From Rugalucina vietnamica (Eukaryota > Mollusca > Bivalvia > Lucinida > Lucinidae), in assembly GCA_964017185.1 (NCBI GenBank), contig OZ024875.1:29583456-29647455 (forward strand): a stretch of 64,000 bases of DNA, given 5' to 3'. The notes under the pieces were generated by a model. It saw only the letters and a program-made list of their open reading frames with translations. It made no database searches and was not told where the DNA came from. Position 1 is the stretch's first letter. Each line of letters starts with the position of its first letter. Made by a program: the position numbers and the translations under genes. Shown here piece after piece: positions 31,518 through 42,572 of this stretch.

Positions 31518-34500
31518 AATGTGGAATTAGCACCGTAACACGTAAACCAAATTGGGACAAATGTGATAAACAGAACTACAAGTCATATGTTGAAAGAAGC
31601 TTAAGAACCTTTGACTCATTTTATCGTAGAAATTCTTCTGAATTGGATATCCTATATCCCTTAGGGGACCTTAATGCTGTATTGAAACTAGCTACAGAGG
31701 ACAGTATTCCAAATTTCAAACCTGAAGTAACTATAAAGCTATAAATCGACCATGGTCGGAGAAAATTCATGAGGCAATCAAGGTGTGCCGCCTAAGATGG
31801 TGGGAATGGAAGCAAAAAGGAGCTTCGATGGACTCTACGGATCCAGATTTCGTACGGATGCGGAAAGCAAATAGATCCATCAGGCAGGAACAAAGACGAG
31901 AGGCAGCAAGAAGAAGAGATCAACAGATTGAGTCCATTATGGCTGCGGAGAATGATACAAAAACCTTCTTCAAACTGGTAAAATCTCATAGGAAAACTTC
32001 CCGAGAGCAGACAGATAAACTCACTGATGGACAGGTATACGAATCTGGAGAAGAAATCTGCCAGGCATGGGCTTCTCATTTTCAGAAACTTGCCCTTCCG
32101 CTTGAAAATGAAAATTTTGATAGTGAATACAAAAAACTGGTTGACATGGATATAGACAGTATTACAGCAATATGTGAAGCATAGAGCAACAAGATTGATC
32201 CAGTCTCGGAGGATGAGGTGTGAAAGGCTCTCAGTAAGCTCAAGAATAACAAGGCTGCAGATACTATGGTATTATGCAGTGAGCATCTTAAGTTAGGGGG
32301 CACAGCTGTCGTTTTCATTACCTCATTCCTGAACTGTCTGATCAGGTCTAAGACTGTAACCGCAGTGCTTAAGGAAGAGATTCTTACGCCAGTCTACAAG
32401 AAGGGGGATCCTTCTAATCCAGGCAATTATCGAGGAATTACAGTGACACCTGTACTGCTAAAGGTCCTGGAACATGTCCTGAATAGACGGCATAACAAAA
32501 TCCTCGAGGAGACCCAATCAAGACTTCAAAAAGGGTTTACGCAAGTATGCTGCTCTTCCTTGAACGCGGTAGTTATATTGGCAGAATGTTTCCTGGAGTC
32601 GAAGAACACTAAACAGGACCTCTTACTAACTACACTGGATACTCAGAAAGCATTTGAACTCCCTCTTACGTAAACTATACTCATCAAAAGAAGTTTTGCA
32701 CCATTTAGATCTTTTCATATTTTTAAGTGACATTTTAACTAACAAATTTTAAACCTAGCTTATTGAATTTGCACAGTCTGAAAGAGTTTGATAATGTGTG
32801 TGATAAGACCAAAAATTGTTGCGGAAACGATTTTAGGAAAAATTGAAAATTCCCATTTTCTGTAAATGCTGAAAATTGGAAAATCGAAAAAATTCCACAA
32901 AAAATGCCACAGCATCAAGAACACATTTTTGTTTCCAAATTTACACACAAGAGCTCCAAAGCTAAAGATTAAGGTTCAAAACACCTTTAAAAATCTAAAA
33001 ATTTTAGTAAAAATTCATTTTTTGACAAAATTGCAATTTTTGAGAAAAAGTGATAAATATTGGAAAAATGGATAAAATCGAAATTCATTTCAACTTTGGA
33101 TCACTATGAGATGTTTTGACACCAAAACCTGCCGCCTGTTTTCTTTCTGTTAAAGCCAATCTCATGTCAAAGATGTTGCATGGGTACTTTTTTGATATGC
33201 AGCTTTTTAAAAATTCTGAATTTGGATGGGTTGAAAACCAGTACCTTCAGTTAAACATTGATGGTTGCTGCATGCTGTGTTTGAAAGAAAAACAACCCAT
33301 TTTATTGGAGAGACGAGCTACTAAGCTTTATCTCAGAATTTAAACGAAATCGTTATTTTTGGTCAAAAATAGTGTTTTTGTCAAAAACAATCAATTTTTA
33401 GTTTTTTGCTTTAAATGATTGCTTTCAGTATCTCGAATGAGGATGTGAAACGAATTCGGGTTTGGAAGCCCAGAAATAAAGATGTGGGCTTTTTGCTGCA
33501 TCCCAAATTTTGGTGCTTTCAAAAACATGCATTTTTGCACATTTTTATTTAATCTTTTTAAGAAGAAATATTGATTTGTTATTCAGGAAGTCCAGCCCTT
33601 TAAGATGGTATTAAGTTTTAAAAGTTTATTTGAAAAATATCTATACTAGACATTATTTTAAAATGAGAAAAATATTAACTGGTGCAAAACTTCCTTTGAT
33701 GAGTTTTTATCTTGATGGAATCACTGGAGATGATTGCTCCTCAAGAGTAAAATGGGCCGGTCTACTGTCAGAGACTATTGCTATCCAGCAGGGTGTTAGG
33801 CAGGGTGGAGTTCTTTCGACTTCGCACTATAAGAGATACAACAATCCCCTACTGTTACGATTGGAGAACCACTACAGAGGTTCGAATTGGATCCATCAGT
33901 ATACCACATGGGACTGTAGCAGATTATCTGGCTGTATTTGCTAGAAGATACTGCGATATGCAGGTCATGGTTTGGGACATTGAAAACAATACCCAGCGAA
34001 AGAGATACTGTGTGAACCCATCGAAAAGTAGCTGTTTGTGTTATAACCTACCAAAATGTGATAGGCAAGGGGTTGAACTAGTCATGTCGGGCGATAGAAT
34101 TCCATGCGAAGATTGCACTGTTCACCTTGGAATCACTAGGGACAATAAGAATAAGGTTAACATTGGGGAAAAGTTAAGTTTGGGAAGAAAGACTGCATAC
34201 TCTCTCATGGGGGCAGGGTTCCATAGTGTAAATGGGCTAAAGACTTGCCTTAATGGTCACATATGGAGTACTTTTGTTGTTCCAAGGGTTATTTATGGAC
34301 TAGAGACATTACTTCTTAAAAAGCAAGATTTTGAGAATCTAGAAAGGTTCCAAAGAAAATCCCTTAGACAAATTCAGGGTCTCCCGGATAAGACTTCAAA
34401 TAGTTTTACTCTGGCATTGCTGGGCATATTGCCTCTTGAAACAGTAATACATAAGAACACCTTAAACTTGTTCATGGGTATTGCTCGCAGTAGTAATCTT

Positions 34501-34606
34501 ATTGAATATGACATAGCAAAGAGGCAACTTGCAGTGAAAACCCCTGAGGAGAACAGTTCGTTCAATGAGGTCAGGTCTATTTTAATGACCAACGACCTGC
34601 CTTCAA
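31518..34606 (+). pseudogene. Reverse-transcriptase domain of the PHD-type LINE, decayed and interrupted
   Basis: RT blocks are recognisable in three frames: ILTPVYKKGDPSNPGNYRGI, LLLTTLDTQKAFE, then, after a 1 kb insertion (32678-33705), QQGVRQGGVLSTSHYKRYNN. The catalytic site reads VADYLAVFARR where ADD is expected, so an essential aspartate is Tyr. There are several stops (31515, 32182, 32671) and a small deletion after the AFE block. The thumb region (LGITRDNKNKVNIGEKLSLG, then VPRVIYGLETLLL) is open to the second insertion at ~34608. Confidence 0.75.
32678..33705. mobile_element. ~1.03 kb TIR element (copy 2) inserted in the LINE RT
   Basis: Ends are inverted repeats beginning TACTCATCAAAAGAAG, with the matching right end (CTTCCTTTGATGAGTT) degraded. 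It is ~90% like the copy at 4135-5177 over its length. There is no ORF. A TA flank at the left suggests a Tc1/mariner-type target. It is AT-rich and non-autonomous. Confidence 0.75.
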
Positions 34607-34607
34607 T

Positions 34608-36450
34608 TTTAGCTCACCTGAGCCGAAGGCTCACAAGGTGAACAAGGTGAGCTTATAGTATGGTAGTCGAGCCGTCGTCCGTCCGTGCGTGCGTCCGTGC
34701 GTCCACACTTTCAATCTTGAAAATCTCTGAGACTAGCTGGCCGATTGCAATCAGATTTTTTATGAAGCTTTATTGGGGTGGGGGATTGCCTGTCATAGGT
34801 TTGTAAGCAGATCGGATCGGAACTCTGGTTTCCATGGCAACAGATAGCCCCCATTGAGTTATAATGGGGAAAATGTTGTGGCCACTCTAGCAACTTCATT
34901 TTTGATTGGATCTTCTCCATTCTTGGGAATAACAAGGACAACCATAATATCTCGGATGAGTTCGAATTTTGGCCAGGTTCGACCTCAGATTGCGGAGTTA
35001 GCTGCCCTTGAGCGTCTGGAAAAATCCCCATAGACTTATAATGGGGAAAAATGTTGTGGCCACTTCAGCGCCTTTATTTTTCATTGGATCTTCTTCATTC
35101 TTGCAGGTAACAAGGATAACTATAATATCTCAGATGGGTTCGAATTTCAGCCAGATCCGACCTCTGACTGTGGAATTAGCTGCCCTTGAGTGTTTGAAAA
35201 ATCATTATTTTGTGTTGTGGCAACTCTAGCGCCTTCAATTTTGATCGGATCTTCTTCATACTTGGAAGTAACAAGAAAAGCCATAACATCTCGGATGAGT
35301 TCGAATTTCAGCCAGATTTGACCCTTGACTGCAGAGTTATCTGCCATTGACTGTGTGAAAAATCAATATTTAGTGTTGTGGCCACTCTAGCGCCTTCATT
35401 TTTATTCGGATCTTCTTTATTCTTTGAGGTAACAAGTACATTCATAACAACTCGGATTAGTTCGAATTTCGACCAGATCGGACTTCTGACTGCGGAGTTA
35501 TCTGCCCTTGAGTGTTTGAAAATAAATATTTAGTGTTGTGGCCACTCTAGCGCCTTCCATTTTGATCGGACCTTCGTTATACTTGAAAGTAACAAGGATA
35601 GCCATAACATCTCGGATGAGTTCGAATTTCGACCAGATCCGACCTCTGACTCGGGAGTTATCTGCCCTTGAGTGTTGAAAAATCAATATTTTGTGTTGTG
35701 GCCACTCTAGCGCCTTCAGTTTTATTCGGATCTTCTTTATTCTTGGAAGTAATAAGGACATCCATAACATCTCGGATGAGTTCGAATTTCAACCAGATCC
35801 GACCTCTGACTGGGGAGTTATCTGCCCTGGAGTGTTTGAAATCAATAGTTTGTGTTGTGGCCACTCTAGCATCTTTGTTTTTCAGTGGATCTTCTTCATT
35901 CTTGCAGGTAACAAGGATAACTACAATATCTCATATGAGTTCAAATTTCGACCAGATCCGACCTCTGACTGTGGAGTTATCTGCCCTTGAGTGTTTGAAA
36001 AATCAATATTTTGTGTTGTGGCCACTCTAGCATCTTTTTTTTTTTCAGTGGATCTTCTTCATTCTTGCGGGTAACAAGAATAACTGCAATATCTCGGATG
36101 AGTCCGAATTTCGTCCAGATCCGACCTCTGACTGCGGAGTTAGCTGCCCTTGAGTGTTTGAAAAATCAATATTTTGGTATTGTGGCCACTCTAGCGCCTT
36201 CAATTTTGATTGGATCTTCTTCATTCTTGGAAGAAACAAGGATAACCATAACACTTGAATGAGTTCGAATTTGAGCCTGATTCGACCCTGGACTGGGGAG
36301 TTAGCTGCCCTTGAATGTTTGAAAAATCAATTTGTAGTTTTGTGGCCACTCCAGCATTTTCAGTTTTGATCAGAACTTCGAAAAAAAACCCACTTTGACC
36401 AGAGACTGGACTTTTTGACTCTCAGGTGAGCGATCGTTGCCCTTGGGCTA
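34608..36450. mobile_element. Helitron-like element with ~10 tandem ~160 bp repeats, inserted in the LINE
   Basis: It begins AGCTCACCTGAGCCGAAGG (a hairpin with GGCTCACA) and ends CTCAGGTGAGCGATCGTTGC then a small hairpin GCCCTTGGGC. The core is ~10 units of ~160 bp, each with GTGGCCACTCTAGC and TTCGAATTTCGACCAGATC. The LINE flanks join without a target duplication. That, the end hairpins and the tandem core fit non-autonomous Helitron/Helentron elements (HINEs, the bivalve 'pearl' type). The class is inference. Confidence 0.65.
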
Positions 36451-37037
36451 CTTGTTTCTTTGTTTGATAGCCAAATGTCAAAACAAGAATGGAAGAAATT
36501 ATTGAATGATACAGTACACAGTCACATTGAAGCCATGTGGCGGGCTGATATTGGTGAAAAGTCATCCCTGAAGTATGTAAATCCAAATTTTCTGAAAGTA
36601 GGAAAATCACATCATGTCTGGTCTACAGTCAGGAATTGTTTAACTGATAATATGAGAGCACAGTTAAAGTGTAAGCTTCTTATGGGCACATACATTTTGC
36701 AAGGTAACAGGGCTGCTTTTAATCAGTACACAATTGACCCTACATGTAAATTGTGTCTAGCTGCACCGGAAACTAGGCAACACTTTTTGCTGAATGTCCA
36801 GCCTTTGAAGCAGAAAGAGATTAAGTTTTCTCAGAGAATTTGCGAAATAATCCAGTTCTCCCTGATGAACTCAAATGTGATCTGCTGAACCCAGAACTGT
36901 TTACTCAGCTCACCCTAGATGCCTCATTCTACATCAGTGAACGAGAAAACCTGGAACTGTTAGAATTACATTCAAGGGAGTATATATCACAGATTCACAG
37001 GAAAAGAATCACAAGCCTTAATCGCCAGTATTCATAA
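36450..37037 (+). pseudogene. C-terminal region of the PHD-type LINE ORF2
   Basis: The frame resumes after the Helitron-like insertion with DSQMSKQEWKKLLND and runs to CKLCLAAPETRQHFLLN, a cysteine-histidine knuckle typical of LINE C-termini whose last cysteine is Val here. A frameshift near 36840 moves the tail (QLTLDASFYISERENLELLE) to another frame that stops at 37037. The 3' untranslated part probably ends near 37140. Confidence 0.65.
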
Positions 37038-37140
37038 TAAGGAATGGTCAAGTTGTGATGTATATAAACTCTGTATATAAAACATTCCACCAGTTAAACA
37101 TTTAACGAGTTCTTTGTGAAATCTTACACCGAAAGGTGGT

Positions 37141-37833
37141 GCCTCGATAAATCAATGGGGGAACTCTAAGAAGACTAGAACTAGAATGGCCCTTTCATGC
37201 TTTGACACTGGATTTGCGCTTTCTTTCAGCTTCACAGATTCTCTTTTCTTTATAAAAAGCTGATCACTCCTTTGTTGGTGAGACTGCGCATAATTACAAA
37301 TTAATTGAAAATCACAAGTCATATACCAGGCTTGAAAGAAAAGACAACAGAAATAAGAGCGGAGTATAAATGAACATCACCTAGCATTATAAAGTCAGTC
37401 GCGGTTAGTCAATGTTTGCTCAAGACACTTAACTGGTAAATGCTGGGTTGATTAGCTGATTTCTAAACATCTAAAAATCTAAAATATATCTGGATTGTCA
37501 TATCTGAATGTACAAACTAAAGCACTTTGGATATGTAGTCATGTGGCTGAGTGAATGTTAGCGAACTTGCACCGCGTTCCTCTTAAAGATTTGGGCGTCA
37601 GAGAGAAAGAGGGGGGGGGGGGTCGGATAAAACACGAACTAATTCCCTATATACATACTCGGATCCGGGATACCTACCAGGAGGGAAAGAAACACTAACA
37701 CACAACAAAATGATATATTCATATGAAGTGCTAACATAATGAACAAACATCCTATTATATTCAACAGAAAAGCAAGCCATTGTAAACGTATATAGTTACA
37801 ATGCACAGAACCGCACTTGAGCCGTAAAGAGGA
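37141..37833. other. No feature seen
   Basis: AT-rich; a short G run at 37611-37622. No frame with support. Confidence 0.4.
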
Positions 37834-37975
37834 ATCTATGAGAGAATATACGCAATAATTTTCTTATTTTTCACGAAGTAAAATTATTCAACACATTGTA
37901 TTGAATAATTTTATTTCGTGAAAAATAAGAAAATGATTGCGTATATTCTCTGAGACTCGTAGATTTGCGACAAAA
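37834..37975. repeat. Snap-back palindrome after the PHD-type LINE
   Basis: Arms GAGAATATACGCAATAATTT and its near-complement, then TTTTCACGAAGTAAAATTA; the loop is CACATTGTA. Confidence 0.75.
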
Positions 37976-38018
37976 CTAAAATCGTTATCATGTTCTATAT
38001 AGAACGTACGTGGTCGTA

Positions 38019-38253
38019 ATTACTATTCATCTACTTTTCTCAATATTGATTGAGTAAATTACTATTCATCTACTTTTCTTAATATTGATTGAGTAAATTA
38101 CTATTCATCTACTTTTCTTAATACTGATTGAGTAAATTACTACTCATCTACTTTTCTTAATACTGATTGAGTAAATTACTATTCATCTACTTTTCTTAAT
38201 ATTGATTGAGTAAATTACTATTCATCTATTTTTCTTAATATTGATTGAGTAAA
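38019..38253. repeat. 39 bp minisatellite, six units
   Basis: Unit TTACTATTCATCTACTTTTC followed by TTAATATTGATTGAGTAAA; 235 bp is 6.0 periods. Units differ at a few sites (C/T). No gene. Confidence 0.85.
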
Positions 38254-38673
38254 GCTTTGCTCCTGTTGAATTAACTTTTATTGGTTAAAACAAATGAATA
38301 ATTAGACTATCAAGTTTGTTTAAACCACGAAAACGCATCATGAGTAAACTTGCCTTATATACGAGCCATGGGAAGAAAAACGTTGATTCCGCCAAACCGC
38401 GCATCTGCACAGTTTTACTACACAAACTCTATTTTTATTTAGTCTGTATATGCGTATACTACAATGACCCCACGTTTCTATTATTTTAAGCCTATCTGGA
38501 CTCTCTACAGGCTAGCTTGTTCACCACCAAGTCCTACGCAGAAATCAACTTATTCGTTGAAAATTCATAGTTTACTTAATCATTACTTAATAATTTTCTC
38601 ATCAAAATGTTTTCCAATTCTTTGCTTAACTGCGGAACGAACTTTCTTTAACACCCTTTAACTTCAATACATT

Positions 38674-39113
38674 TCATTGCCTAGCACCCAAAATCCAGTC
38701 ACTGAATGTTGAAAACCCGTATCCATGAACTCTCCCTGCCCCGTGAGGTGGGGTCGATCCAGCTATGGTTCGAATGCATACCTTTGAATCCTTTTCAAGT
38801 TAAAGCGTCAACGTTCTACTACTTGAAGGGTAGAGCTTTGTTTCAAGGGAATGTCCAAAATTCAGCATAACGCTTTGTCCGTCCTTGTTGAATTCCAGAT
38901 ACTGTTCTATTCCGGGCGTTACCATCAACGCCATTTCGAATACATACACGCCTTTTCTCGGAGAGGTGAAAATTCCGGTCCGTGTGTCGTAACAATTTCC
39001 AACATTTGTTATAACTTTGTCGTAGATAATGGTTTGACCGGCGCCAAGGTTTGTCAGATCTGCAGGAGTCACCACAGCAGTAAAGGCAACAACAGAGTCA
39101 TCAACAGCGTCAT
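38674..39113 (-). pseudogene. Second C1q-domain exon with one in-frame stop
   Basis: This is a complete C1q exon after a TTTTCAG acceptor, phase 1, like exon 2 of the neighbouring gene. It reads DSVVAFTAVVTPADL, then TGIFTSPRKGVYVFEMALMV, then GYGFSTFSDWILGARQ and a stop at 38676-38674. The only lesion I see is TAA at 38802-38800, where a CAA glutamine codon is the likely ancestor. It begins only 145 bp past the stop of the previous C1q exon, so there is no room for its own first exon. It may be an alternative last exon of the same gene, or a tandem duplicate that has died or is dying. Confidence 0.7.
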
Positions 39114-39257
39114 CTGAAAATATTCAGGGTTTGACGTTCATACTGAATCTTGTACGTAATCAGATTTAACAAATACTTTCTATGTCATAGGAAGATAATA
39201 CTATAAAATATCCATCCTGATTTTAGGTCTTATTGAACATCGTTCCGCGATACAACA

Positions 39258-39980
39258 TTATTTCAGTAACCAGCCACTGAATGTTGTAAAACCATTCCCA
39301 TGCAATTTTCCTGAGCCGCCATTCGGCGGTTCTCCATTCGCCCCTACTCGAATCCACACTTAGCAGGGCGGATATGTGAAATGATTGTGCACTTTTTGAT
39401 AAAAGCATGAAACTTGGTACATGACTATATCTATAATTATAAGAATTTTTGAGGGTCAGTGCCACGTGAAATTCGCCCTGTGACGGCCGCCATCTTGAAT
39501 TTCAAAATGGCGGCTTTTTCCCGTATACAGCCTTTACAGTTAGTTATCAGTTTACAGTGTTGCTTTCTTAAAAAAGTTTTAAAACCCCCAAATTCAATAA
39601 ATGAAAATTTCAAGATATCAAATAATGAAAATAAACTCGTAATTTTCAAAGATGGCGGCTGTTTTCAAAATGGCCGCCATTAAATTACCTGAAATTTAGT
39701 ACACACAGTACTGAAAGTGTGATAAAACATGCTGTTTTGATCAGAATGAAGGATTTGCATTGATGAAATGTTCTCAAGCACATAACACCACAAATGCAAG
39801 TTACATTTTTGTTTGTATTAAGCAAATTATCTTTTTACTGATTAATGATGGCATCCAAAATGGCTACCAAAGTAGGAAAGTATTAACATATTCTTTTTTT
39901 TTTCTTTCATTTTTACATGTTGTGTTTCAAAGTTCTTATGATTAAAACATGTATATGTTTACTGTATCTAAGTTTTAGTC

Positions 39981-40052
<72 letters not shown>

Positions 40053-42515
40053 GTCCATTTTTGTCGTCTTTTGTCTTCTACCGAAAATTTTACTTGTCTG
40101 ACAAGTTATCTTCCTAGACGACTTCTACACTATGAATGATTCTGAGGATCAGCATTGCATATAGAAAACATGGCCATGAAAAGTATACACCCTCATACCC
40201 CACTTTTATAAAGCAAAACTGGGGTTTACAGGGGTATACCTATTTTTCTTTTCTTTTTTTGTTCCAAAACAAAGATTGTGGGTACTCATTAGAACCACCT
40301 CTGCGAGGCGGTTTTAATGTGTACCCACAATAAATGTTTTGAGCAAACATATTAAAATCATCAAAACTCTTTCAATGATTTTTTTTTTTAATATTTAATG
40401 ATGACAAAATTCTCTGTATATTGTATGGACAGGTTTTCGTAATGGCCCTTTCTAAGTTCCATTCTCATATCAAACAACATTTTATCCCATGGTTTCGTTA
40501 CCAGTCTCTTTTGTACAACTACGTTTAGCTTGTTTAGCAATCTGGCCATTGTTGTGCTGTACATGCTGCATTTAGCATTATACGGGTAATCAACTCCATT
40601 TTACCGTTTGTCAGAAGCAGCAGTAAATGTTGGTGAAGAGGGTAAGCAATTGGCGAAATGCCAAAAGCTTATTGTAACAGCCAGTGATGACAAATGGGAC
40701 ATATTAACAACAAGCAGAAAAGATGTCTACTAGATAACAGACTTTTGGAACTACTTCAATAATTTCATTATCAACTTCAAGCTTCTTCACCATTTGTCCA
40801 ACGATAGGACGTTTCTTTCCTAGACATCAGGCCCCTAGATATAACCTCTAGCAAAATGATGCAGCGTGCTATTGGCAGAGCCCTTGTGAACATCCACTAA
40901 GACACCAAAGTCCTCAGCGTACCCAATACCAACTCTAACCTTGCTTTTCACATCCCAATACATGTACATGGATTGGACAAGAGGCACTAGCCTCTCATCA
41001 TTTCCTAGTTTTCACAGTGTCTACCAGATGAAATCCAATTTGACGCAATTAAATGTTTTCTGCAGGTCAAATGAGGCCATGTAGAGAAGCTTATTATCAG
41101 CCGAGTGATTCTCTAAAAATAAAAACTGCATCTGTAGAGCCTCAACCTGACATCAAATCACAATGCATCTCATCAAGCTCAGATCTTTTCCCTTTATGCT
41201 CCAACACCTTCACCACTTGTTCAACCAGCATCAAGCCCATGTTGCCTCTGTTCAGAATGTGCCCTTTTCCCTTAAACTGGTGGACAATGAAGCTCTAGTG
41301 CCAGTCACTTGGAAAGCAACTGTCGGTGGTGATGTCTACAAGATCAGGCACTTTGGGTGTTCCAGTTTTCCCGAGTTACTTCAGAATTTTGGTGATGGTA
41401 CCTGAAGGCCCGGCTGCTTTGCCAGATGCTATATTGCAGATGGCCTTTGTGTTCGACTCATTTCGGTTTTCGACATGGGTTTTCTCAGACTGGTCCTCCA
41501 GATTCCAAGGAAATTTAACAGGAGATTTTCATAATGCTCTTTTTCTGCTTTCTGGTTTAGCAACAGTTGGTCTTCATTATTTCTGACAGATTTATCTACC
41601 AAGATATCCTGATTGCCACATCATATTTACTTGGTAAAGCAAAATACATTTTCTGAAAAAGGATATAAAGCACCCCCCCCCTCCCCATTCTATTCTACTG
41701 GATGAACTCTTACCAGTTGTATGCAGTTTGCCTGACACCTGCCTTTCACATTTTGAAGGACCTGACCTCCTCCCGTACTGCTGCCTCTACCAGCGTTTTA
41801 AACTACCATTTCTGCTTTCTCCATGGTTAATTTGCATACTTCTTTTGCAGCATGCAGAAGGCTGTACTTAGAGAAGACATATGCTCATTTACTGTGCTTT
41901 TCTGTTGCAGCTCAATGTCTTATGTCTCAGGAAGTAAAATACTCCAGAAAGTGGAACTCTGCTTGTCTCTTGACCCTTCAGCTCCTGCAGTTTGATGTGT
42001 GGCACAAACTCGCACTTGAGCTAGTAGGGATAGAAATTTTGAAGTCTCCAGCCATCACCCTATGCAATGGGAAGTCCTAACGTAGATGTCATTGATGCCA
42101 AAACCCATTGAAAGGTTGCAATTAGTATGGCACTTGCCAGAAAGCAGGCATGAGATGACCTGTTACGCTAGTAATAAATGTAGGCGGATTCAGATATTGA
42201 TTCGGATATGTAGAATCACTGACCTTTAGAGGAATATATATATTTTTGCTAAATTTGTTTCAATGATAGCTTGTTTGCTGGATGTATGCACATATCTTTA
42301 CAGGATTTAGTAAAATCTTAAACGTGGAATAGTTTGCATCAAGGACTTGAATGTGCTGCAAGACTGGCAGTAATGTCTATTACAAAAATCACAACTGATG
42401 ACCATGTATGATTTTGACAGCCATTTGGAATGTCAAATATAATGTCATTACTTCTACTAGTAAATTTAACCCGTCTCGACATAGCAGGAAGATGATTGCG
42501 GCGATGAAGACAAAT

Positions 42516-42572
<57 letters not shown>

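Larger units (their letters stand above)
28306..37140 (+). mobile_element. Near full-length PHD-type LINE with two nested insertions
   Basis: ORF1 (PHD finger), endonuclease, RT and knuckle are in canonical order. About 2.9 kb of this span is later insertion (32678-33705 and ~34608-36450). The 5' limit is set by a separate palindrome (28118-28306). The 3' limit is a guess from the end of coding sequence plus a short UTR. The architecture suits the CR1/Jockey/I group; I do not assign a clade. Confidence 0.7.

Noticed and set aside
38019-38253. Possible CRISPR-like array (39 bp units)
   Set aside because: Contiguous tandem units with no spacers, in an animal genome.
39917-40117. Frame with a long Ser run
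   Set aside because: It is the (ATC)n microsatellite read in one frame; no coding context.
41053-41586. Plus-strand frames of 80-86 residues
   Set aside because: Antisense shadows of the degenerate RTE-like reverse transcriptase.
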